A DNA stretch of 8,161 bases from Myxococcales bacterium. Lineage in GTDB: Bacteria; Desulfobacterota_B; Binatia; UBA1149; SPBQ01. The notes under the pieces were generated by a model that saw only the letters and a program-made list of their open reading frames with translations, did no database searches and was not told where the DNA came from. Made by a program: the position numbers and the translations under genes. Where the stretch lies: assembly GCA_004525875.1 (NCBI GenBank), contig SPBQ01000087.1, forward strand, positions 1-8,161. The letters are read 5' to 3'. Of the stretch, positions 1-4,919 are shown one piece after another (position 1 is the stretch's first letter; each line of letters opens with the position of its first letter).

Positions 1-515
1 AAGCTGAACACGTCGATCGTCTCGATGTAGAACGAGAAAGCGATGCCGAACGAGGCGAACAGTAGACCCGAGAGCAGCATCGCCGGGATCGCGAGCAGGC
101 TCGAGGGTAGGGGGGCGAGGCCGGACAGGACGAGGATGAGGTAGAAGCACCCTCCGTAGATGCTCGCACGCGTCACGGCCCAGAGGACCTCACCCGCGAG
201 CACGTCGTCCGGCTCGATCGGCGTTGTGAGCATGGCATCGTAGGCCTTGTCGAACGACAGCCGCACGAAGACGTTGTAGGTCGCCTCGTAGCTCGCGCCG
301 TTCATCGCGGCCACGCACACGAGGCCGGGTGCGAGAAACTCCAGGTAGCTCATGCCGCCCATCTCCTGGATGTAGGCACCGACGCCGATTCCGACGGCAG
401 CCAGGTAGAAGACCGGCTCGAAGAAGTTCGGAAGCACGTTCGATTTCCAGGTGCGCTTGTACATCGTGGCGTTGCGGCGCCAGACCGCGATCGCGTGGCG
501 CGGTGACACGCTCAC
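1..515 (-). CDS. ABC-2 type exporter permease, NodJ-like (partial, 3' end cut by window)
   Basis: This is the membrane subunit of an ABC exporter and pairs with the ATPase just upstream. The visible 171 residues begin VSVSPRHAIAVWRRN, a cytoplasmic amphipathic N-terminus. They continue through a hydrophobic segment around residues 31-48 (FFEPVFYLAAVGIGVGAY) and then FLAPGLVCVAAMNGASYE at 60-77. The conserved cytoplasmic stretch AYDAMLTTPIEPDDVLAGEVLW follows at about 91-112, and further membrane helices lie near 117-136 and 139-165. The ML-TPI-x5-GE-LW pattern is that of the ABC2_membrane/NodJ family (usually about 250-270 aa), so roughly a third is missing off the left edge. The GTG start at 515 overlaps the ATPase stop as GTGA and has a GAGG ribosome site 7 nt upstream. 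A second in-frame GTG at 509 is less well spaced. The substrate cannot be told from sequence; the Nod-factor link of the family name should not be carried over. Confidence 0.88.
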   Translation of the reverse strand, partial: MSVSPRHAIAVWRRNATMYKRTWKSNVLPNFFEPVFYLAAVGIGVGAYIQEMGGMSYLEFLAPGLVCVAAMNGASYEATYNVFVRLSFDKAYDAMLTTPIEPDDVLAGEVLWAVTRASIYGGCFYLILVLSGLAPLPSSLLAIPAMLLSGLLFASFGIAFSFYIETIDVFS

Positions 516-1504
516 GCGCGGACCTCGAGGCTCGCGCCGGTCAGCTCCAGGAACACGTCCTCGAGCGTCGTCGGCCGCACGACGAGCTGGCGACGCTTGC
601 GGCCATTCGCCAATCCGCCGCCGCTGTCGCCGCAGCGCGCGTCAAGTGCGTGCAGGTGCTCGACCAGTGCGGCTGCGTCTGCAAGGTGGAGGATGAGCCG
701 GCTTCCAGCGCGCAGACGGCGCATCGGAGGTGCGAAACCGACCAGCAGCTCGGCTTCCTCCTCGGGCGTGGAGTCGAGCTCGACGGTCTCGGGCGCCAGG
801 TGCTCCTCGATCAGATCGCGCGGTGCGCCCTCTGCGATGAGGCGGCCGCCGTCGACGATGCCGACCCGGTCGCAGAGTCGCTCGGCCTCCTCCATGTAGT
901 GCGTCGTGAGGAGAACGGTAGTGCCGCGCGCGCGCAGGTCGCGAATGCTCGTCCACAGGGCCAGCCGCACGGCTGGGTCGAGCCCCGTGGTGGGCTCATC
1001 GAGCACGAGAAGCTCGGGATGGTTCACGAGCGACATTGCGATCGCGAGACGCCGCTTGAAGCCGCCGGAGAGGGCCCGCACCGGCACGTCGCGATGCGAT
1101 CCGAGGTGGAGGAAGTCAACGAGCTCGTCCACGCGGGCGGACAGCTGCGGCTCGTCGATCAGATGGTAGCGGCCGAAGATGCGCAGATTGTCGTCCGGCG
1201 TGAGGTCGTCGATCATGACGTTGTCCTGAAGCGTCACGCCGATGCGCGCGCACACTGCCCGCCGCGCGCGGGTGACGTCCAGACCGAACACGCGAACGCT
1301 GCCGCTGGTCGGACGCGTCACGCCATAGATCATGCGCAGCGTGGTGGTCTTGCCCGCGCCGTTCGGGCCGAGCAGCCCGTAGCAGGCGCCCTTGGGCACG
1401 CTGAGATCCAGGCCGTCGACGGCGGTACGGTCGCCGAAGCGTTTGTACAGCGCACGGGTCTCGACGACAGGCACGGCTTCGGGGGAGTCCATCACGCTGC
1501 TCAT
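512..1504 (-). CDS. ABC transporter ATP-binding protein, NodI/DrrA-like
   Basis: This is the cytoplasmic ATPase that powers the ABC-2 exporter with the permease encoded immediately downstream. All nucleotide-binding motifs are intact in the 330 aa: Walker A GPNGAGKT (residues 46-53), Q-loop Q93, signature LSGGF (145-149), Walker B LLVLDE (165-170) with the D-loop after it, and switch histidine H202 in TTHYMEEAERLCDR. The C-terminus keeps the PTTLEDVFLELTG element (311-323) typical of the NodI/DrrA/CcmA group of drug, polysaccharide and lipid exporters. The region between (about 235-305) is a variable accessory domain. The reading frame ends in GTGA, sharing 4 bp with the permease start, so the two are translationally coupled. 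The start is ATG at 1504. No clear Shine-Dalgarno precedes it, and Met5 (1492) is an alternative. The gene is divergent from the Rieske-type gene across an 87-bp spacer. Confidence 0.93.
   Translation of the reverse strand: MSSVMDSPEAVPVVETRALYKRFGDRTAVDGLDLSVPKGACYGLLGPNGAGKTTTLRMIYGVTRPTSGSVRVFGLDVTRARRAVCARIGVTLQDNVMIDDLTPDDNLRIFGRYHLIDEPQLSARVDELVDFLHLGSHRDVPVRALSGGFKRRLAIAMSLVNHPELLVLDEPTTGLDPAVRLALWTSIRDLRARGTTVLLTTHYMEEAERLCDRVGIVDGGRLIAEGAPRDLIEEHLAPETVELDSTPEEEAELLVGFAPPMRRLRAGSRLILHLADAAALVEHLHALDARCGDSGGGLANGRKRRQLVVRPTTLEDVFLELTGASLEVRA
523..526 (-). promoter_or_regulatory. Ribosome binding site for the permease GTG start
   Basis: GAGG read on the minus strand lies 7 nt before the GTG at 515 and inside the 3' end of the ATPase gene. 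Its spacing supports GTG 515 over the in-frame GTG at 509, which would have a 13-nt gap. Confidence 0.55.
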
Positions 1505-1545
1505 ATCCGTGGGTGACGGCGACGGCCAGTCGCTCGTGCGGTCAC

Positions 1546-1579
1546 GCCTTCAGTCAGGAAGGCATGCGACGTAGCCTTC
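1546..1579 (+). promoter_or_regulatory. Leader with two alternative hairpins before the Rieske-type gene
   Basis: The spacer holds GCCTTC (1546-1551), GAAGGC (1558-1563) and GCCTTC (1574-1579). The middle copy is perfectly complementary to both outer ones, giving either a hairpin with a 6-nt loop or one with a 10-nt loop, but not both at once. The middle arm carries AGGAAGG (1556-1562), the only good Shine-Dalgarno-like string in the spacer. An ATG at 1564 follows and opens a 13-codon frame (MRRSLRAGKLGDG) ending at 1605, 14 nt past the TTG start of the main gene. This arrangement resembles a translational switch, but stems of 6 bp are short and could be chance. No promoter boxes are convincing. 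Confidence 0.25.
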
Positions 1580-1591
1580 GCGCCGGGAAGC

Positions 1592-2497
1592 TTGGCGACG
1601 GCTAGCGGATCTCTCCACGCGCCGCACGAGCACTCCGTCACGATCGTGGGCGAAACTCTGAAGCCACCCCTCGGTCCGGTCTCGTGCCGGATCTATTGCC
1701 GTACGGTCGGCGCCTCGCTCGAGCGTGTCTGGGAGAACGTTCTCGATTGGGAGCACCTGCCGTGGCTGCATCGGTCGACGTTCCGGCGTATCGACCTGCT
1801 TGAATCGAACGCCGGTGGATGGCGCGCCGATCTCGAGTTCGTGGAAGAGCTCGGCGGTGGCTCGGCTGTAGTCGAGGTGGTACTCGCCCGCGAGGATCTG
1901 TTCTACACCACGCGCACGCTGGCTGGCACAGGCAGTGGTACGGAGATCGTGACGCGGCTGCAGCGCAGTGGCGAGCACGCGACGCGGATCGAGGTCGACT
2001 TCCGTGTGCCTGGCGTGACGGAGGACGAGCGCGAGGCCGTTGGCGACGCGATGGAGACGGTATACGCGCAGTTGTGGGACGAGGACGAGGCGATGATGCA
2101 GCATCGCCAGCTCGTGCTCGATCGAGTACAGGCTGAGCGCGGCGAGGGGGAGCGCGCGGCGGTGTCACCGCACGCCGAAGGGCCGCGCCAGCGGATGAGG
2201 CTCGGCCGGCGCGCCGTGATCGAGGGCTTCCTGCCGGTGACCATCCGTGCGGGGGCCCAGGGCTACCGGCTCGCCGAGATCGATGGCGAGATCATCGCGT
2301 TCTCCGTCACCTGTCCGCACCGCGGCGGCCCGCTCGATCGCTGCGCGCGGCGCGATGGGATCGTGGAGTGCCCCTGGCACGGCTACCAGTTCGATGTGCG
2401 CACCAGCCGCAGTAGCGACGGCCGTGAGCTGCGGCTCGCCCCGGCTCCCGCCGTGCGATACGACCCGAAGACCGACGAGCTGACGCTGGTCTGGTAG
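1592..2497 (+). CDS. SRPBCC-like domain plus C-terminal Rieske [2Fe-2S] protein; possible domain-swapped Rieske oxygenase
   Basis: The protein has 301 aa. The C-terminal domain (about 205-301) has a complete Rieske cluster motif: C241-P-H243 and C260-P-W-H263, i.e. C-x-H-x16-C-x2-H. This binds a [2Fe-2S] cluster through two Cys and two His. The N-terminal part (about 25-180) has the alternating strand/helix look of an SRPBCC (START-like) fold. It contains D52-W-E-H55-L-P-W-L-H60, matching the D-x2-H-x4-H mononuclear iron site of ring-hydroxylating and related Rieske oxygenases. A later acidic helix, DEDEAMMQHRQ (163-173, D165), could supply the third ligand. In known oxygenases the Rieske domain comes first; here the order is reversed. 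Oxygenase activity is inferred, not shown, and a non-catalytic SRPBCC domain is possible. The start TTG at 1592 is the first possible one after an in-frame stop at 1514; GTG 1646 (residue 19) is the alternative. No dedicated reductase or ferredoxin gene is visible nearby. Confidence 0.82.
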   Translation: MATASGSLHAPHEHSVTIVGETLKPPLGPVSCRIYCRTVGASLERVWENVLDWEHLPWLHRSTFRRIDLLESNAGGWRADLEFVEELGGGSAVVEVVLAREDLFYTTRTLAGTGSGTEIVTRLQRSGEHATRIEVDFRVPGVTEDEREAVGDAMETVYAQLWDEDEAMMQHRQLVLDRVQAERGEGERAAVSPHAEGPRQRMRLGRRAVIEGFLPVTIRAGAQGYRLAEIDGEIIAFSVTCPHRGGPLDRCARRDGIVECPWHGYQFDVRTSRSSDGRELRLAPAPAVRYDPKTDELTLVW

Positions 2498-2520
2498 CCA
2501 TGCCCGGGTCCGGCGTCAGC
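2479..2520. terminator. Possible bidirectional hairpin between convergent genes
   Basis: GCTGACGCTGG (2479-2489) pairs with CCGGCGTCAGC (2510-2520). This gives an 11-bp stem with one G-U wobble (plus-strand RNA) around a 20-nt loop. It spans the stop codons of both converging genes (TAG at 2495-2497 on plus, TGA at 2518-2516 on minus). No T-tract follows on either strand, so it is not a textbook intrinsic terminator. It may instead protect the 3' ends or assist another termination mechanism. Confidence 0.4.
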
Positions 2521-4051
2521 GGACTAGCCGGAAGTATGCCGCGAAAACTCTCCTCGCTAGCGGCGTGAGCTTAGTGCGTCGCCACGCATCGGCGGCCTTC
2601 TTGATGATCTCGCCTTGCGTGGGGTAGGGGTGAATCGTCGCCGCGATCTTGCCGAGACCGATGCCGGCCGTCATCGCCAGCACCAGCTCTCCGATCATGT
2701 CGCCGGCGTGGGCACCGACGATCGTGGCGCCCACGATCGCGTCGCCGCCCTTCTTGACGTGAACGGCGAGGAAGCCTTCTTCTTCGCCGTCCAGTAGCGC
2801 CCGGTCCACGTCCGCGAACGGCACGCGCACGGTGTCGATGGCCACGCCGTCGCGAGCCGCGTCGGCGGCCGAGAGTCCCACGTGGGCGAGCTCCGGGCTG
2901 GTGTAGGTGCACCAGGGGATGACGAGCCGGCTGGTGCGCACGCGCCCGAAGAACAGTGCGTTCTGGATGACGATGCGTGCCTGGGCGTCGGCGGTGTGCG
3001 TGAACTTGTAGGCGGAGGCGACGTCGCCACACGCGAAGATCTTCGCGCTGGTCGTGCGAAGGCGATCGTCGACGCGAATGCCGGTGGGGTCGTACTCGAC
3101 GCCGGCGATCCCGAGGCCGAGGTTCTCGACATTCGCGGCCCGCCCGACCGCGACGAGGATCTCGTCCGCTGCGATCTCCTCGAGCCTGCCAGCGCGAGTG
3201 AAGGAGATGCGCCGCTCGCCGGATTCGTTCCCGGTACGCGCAACGCCGCTGATCTCGACACCGGTGAGGACACGCACGCCGTCGCGTACGAGGGCCCGCT
3301 CGACGATGGCCGCCGCGTCCGCGTCCTCGCGTGGGAGGATGTGGCCTGCCGCGTCGAGCAGCGTCACCTCGCTACCGAAGCGCGCGAACGACTGGGCAAG
3401 CTCGCAGCCGATCGGTCCGGCGCCGACGACGGCGAGCCGGCACGGCAGGTCGGTCAGCGAGAACACGGTCTCGTTGGTCAGGTAGCCCGCCTCCGCGAGC
3501 CCCGGGATCGGGATCGCGGCCGCGCGAGCGCCGGTAGCGATCACGGCGCGCCGGAAACGCAGCTTCTCTCCGTCGACTGCGATCGTGTCGGGGGCGGTGA
3601 AGCGGCCGTGGCCGAGAAAGACGTCGACGCCGAGGTCGCGAAAGCGGGTAGCGCCATCGTGTGGCGCCATATCCGCGCGGATCCGGCGCATGCGTTCCAT
3701 CGCCACGGCGAAGTCGCCGCCGGCTCCGGCGATGCCGGGCGCGCCGAAATCTGCTGCGCGGCGTGCCCCGTGCCACGCTCGCGCCGCACCGATCATGCCC
3801 TTGGAAGGAACGCAGCCGACGTTGAGGCAGTCGCCGCCGAGCAGGTCGCGCTCGACGAGCGCCACGCGTGCGCCGAGTCCTGCCGCACCGGCAGCGGATA
3901 CGAGGCCCGCCGTGCCACCGCCGACGACGACGAGATGATAGCGGTCGCGGGGCACCGGATTGGTCCAGTCGCTCGGATGCACCTCACGCAGTAACCGGCG
4001 GTCGTACTCGTTGTCCGGGAGAAGGCTCTTGTGCGCGCCGGTTTCAGGCAC
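2516..4051 (-). CDS. FAD-dependent pyridine nucleotide-disulfide oxidoreductase, MerA-like
   Basis: This is a class I flavoprotein disulfide reductase of 511 aa. It moves electrons from NAD(P)H through FAD to a redox-active cysteine pair. Motifs in order: FAD Rossmann GGGTAG (44-49), active-site disulfide GGDCLNVGCVPSK (C75 and C80), ATG (172-174), NAD(P) motif GAGPIG (210-215), second FAD motif CGD (341-343), then the dimerization domain with the catalytic HPYPTQGE (H474, E481). It resembles mercuric reductase but has no N-terminal HMA domain and no C-terminal cysteine pair, so mercury reduction is unlikely. The 40-residue lead (LLPDNEYDRRLLREVHPSDW) is, as I recall the family, the linker seen where such enzymes are fused or paired with TVP38 membrane proteins. 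The start is GTG at 4051, with GAGG 6 nt upstream, overlapping the upstream TVP38 gene by 8 bp. The physiological substrate is unknown; a dihydrolipoamide-type activity is less likely without its usual partners nearby. Confidence 0.92.
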   Translation of the reverse strand: MPETGAHKSLLPDNEYDRRLLREVHPSDWTNPVPRDRYHLVVVGGGTAGLVSAAGAAGLGARVALVERDLLGGDCLNVGCVPSKGMIGAARAWHGARRAADFGAPGIAGAGGDFAVAMERMRRIRADMAPHDGATRFRDLGVDVFLGHGRFTAPDTIAVDGEKLRFRRAVIATGARAAAIPIPGLAEAGYLTNETVFSLTDLPCRLAVVGAGPIGCELAQSFARFGSEVTLLDAAGHILPREDADAAAIVERALVRDGVRVLTGVEISGVARTGNESGERRISFTRAGRLEEIAADEILVAVGRAANVENLGLGIAGVEYDPTGIRVDDRLRTTSAKIFACGDVASAYKFTHTADAQARIVIQNALFFGRVRTSRLVIPWCTYTSPELAHVGLSAADAARDGVAIDTVRVPFADVDRALLDGEEEGFLAVHVKKGGDAIVGATIVGAHAGDMIGELVLAMTAGIGLGKIAATIHPYPTQGEIIKKAADAWRRTKLTPLARRVFAAYFRLVR

Positions 4052-4835
4052 CGGTGGCCTCGTGCAGCGCGCGGCGTGCGATGCGTGTCACGGCTACCGT
4101 CACGGCCAGCGTCGCGGCCAGTCCGACTGCGACGACCACGTAATAGGCGGCATCGCGCTCGGGCGCGGCGCCACCCGCGGTGGCCGCGACGTCGCCAATG
4201 ATCTTGCCGTAGTAAACGTACAGGAGCGTGGCCGGCAGCATTCCGACCGAGGCAGTGACGTAGTCGCCGAGCCGCACACGCGTCACGCCCAGGGCGTAGT
4301 TCAGGAGGTTGAACGGGAACACGGGTGACAGCCGGAGGAGGAACACGAGCCGGCGGCCCTGCTCGCCCACGGCCCGATCGATCGCGGCGAAGCGTGCGTC
4401 GGCGGCGATGCGTTTTTCGACCGCCGAGCGTGCGACGGTGCGTGCGAGGAGGAAGGCGCCGGTCGCGCCGAGAGTGGCGCCGGTGAATGCGAACAGCGTG
4501 CCGGCGGCGAGCCCGAAGATCGCGCCGGCGGCCAGTGTGAGCACAGAGCCCGGCGCGCCGGCCACCGTCGCGGCCGCGTAGCCGACGAGGAAGACGACCG
4601 GGCCGAGCGCCCCCTGCGCCTCGACCCACGCGGCGAAGCGCGGTAGGTAGCCGCCGGCAGCGCGACCGATCAGCATCAGCGCGGTCACGGTGACCGCGAT
4701 AGTGACGATTCGACGCGCCATTGCCGATCGATCGGCGGGCGCGGGCGGCCGCTGAGCGGTCGCGTCGCGGCTCTCCGTTTGATGCCTGTTCTGCTGGCCT
4801 TGCATGCTGTGGGTTGTCGCCGCCGGCGTTCGCAT
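4044..4835 (-). CDS. TVP38/TMEM64 family (VTT/DedA-like) inner-membrane protein
   Basis: This is a multi-pass membrane protein of up to 263 aa. Hydrophobic segments lie near residues 42-58, 78-111, 113-135, 165-185, 191-212 and 230-250. Family hallmarks are visible: GAPGSVLTLAAGAIFGLAAGT (93-113), a mid-protein FLLARTVAR helix (128-136), and RLSPVFPFNLLNYALGVTRV (168-187), the conserved re-entrant loop of VTT domains. It precedes the flavoprotein by an 8-bp overlap, and fused versions of the same two domains occur in other bacteria, so the two products likely form a membrane-associated redox unit. Proposed roles for the superfamily include lipid scrambling and ion or metabolite transport; none can be assigned here. 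The start is uncertain. ATG 4835 gives a 38-residue polar lead without a signal peptide; Met11 (4805) or Met39 (4721) would give a more usual length. None has a well-placed Shine-Dalgarno. Confidence 0.88.
   Translation of the reverse strand: MRTPAATTHSMQGQQNRHQTESRDATAQRPPAPADRSAMARRIVTIAVTVTALMLIGRAAGGYLPRFAAWVEAQGALGPVVFLVGYAAATVAGAPGSVLTLAAGAIFGLAAGTLFAFTGATLGATGAFLLARTVARSAVEKRIAADARFAAIDRAVGEQGRRLVFLLRLSPVFPFNLLNYALGVTRVRLGDYVTASVGMLPATLLYVYYGKIIGDVAATAGGAAPERDAAYYVVVAVGLAATLAVTVAVTRIARRALHEATGA
4058..4061 (-). promoter_or_regulatory. Ribosome binding site for the flavoprotein GTG start
   Basis: GAGG on the minus strand sits 6 nt before the GTG at 4051, within the last codons of the TVP38 gene. 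It fixes the flavoprotein start and fits coupled translation of the pair. Confidence 0.55.
4680..4698. repeat. 19-bp near-perfect palindrome in the 5' part of the TVP38 gene
   Basis: Arms CGCGGTCAC (4680-4688) and GTGACCGCG (4690-4698) are exact reverse complements around one central base. The element lies just downstream of the alternative Met39 start. It encodes part of the first membrane helix (Val/Thr/Ala-rich), so codon bias could produce it, but a repressor operator within the start region is possible. Confidence 0.35.
4723..4736. repeat. 14-bp perfect palindrome just upstream of the alternative TVP38 start
   Basis: GCCGATCGATCGGC is its own reverse complement. It lies immediately upstream (minus strand) of the Met39 ATG at 4721. 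If translation begins at Met39 this is an untranslated, operator-like site; if it begins at Met1 it is coding. A related CGATCGATCG occurs near 4378, so the core is not unique. Confidence 0.3.
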
Positions 4836-4910
4836 GCCTACCAGTTACGGCGTGGCCTTGGAACGGTTTCTTCCGAGGTCGTTACAACCAGCAAATCGGA
4901 ACTGGTAGGC
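4836..4910. promoter_or_regulatory. Divergent control region bracketed by a perfect 11-bp inverted repeat
   Basis: GCCTACCAGTT (4836-4846) and its exact reverse complement AACTGGTAGGC (4900-4910) face each other across 53 bp. The left arm directly abuts the ATG (4835) of the TVP38 gene and the right arm ends 9 nt before the GTG (4920) of the cyclase-like gene. Arm centres are 64 bp apart, about six helical turns, so both would lie on one DNA face. This fits a pair of operator sites controlling both genes. Each arm also contains GGTAGG when read toward its own gene, a weak Shine-Dalgarno resemblance that is well enough placed only for the plus-strand gene. Confidence 0.45.
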
Positions 4911-4919
4911 TCTCCAGCG

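Noticed and set aside
1..1504. Naming the exporter genes nodI and nodJ and inferring nodulation.
   Set aside because: The similarity is at family level only and there are no nod biosynthesis genes in view; many such exporters have unrelated substrates.
329..1516. A 395-residue open frame on the plus strand opposite the ABC ATPase gene.
   Set aside because: It is antisense to a gene with every ABC motif intact, its translation is Arg/Ala/His-rich without recognisable domains, and high GC makes long antisense frames common.
1550..2104. A 184-residue minus-strand frame opposite the Rieske-type gene.
   Set aside because: The plus-strand frame contains the complete Rieske motif and iron-site motif; the minus frame has none.
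2882..3994. A 370-residue plus-strand frame opposite the flavoprotein gene.
   Set aside because: It mirrors the codon structure of the real gene and shows no motif; the minus-strand protein has full FAD and NAD(P) signatures.
2516..4051. Calling the flavoprotein a mercuric reductase (merA).
   Set aside because: It lacks the HMA domain and the C-terminal cysteine pair, and no merR, merT or merP is nearby.
4860..4883. GGAAC followed 15 nt later by CGTT, resembling an ECF sigma factor promoter.
   Set aside because: The spacing is shorter than that usual for such promoters and the strings are too short to stand alone; a transcription-start map would decide.
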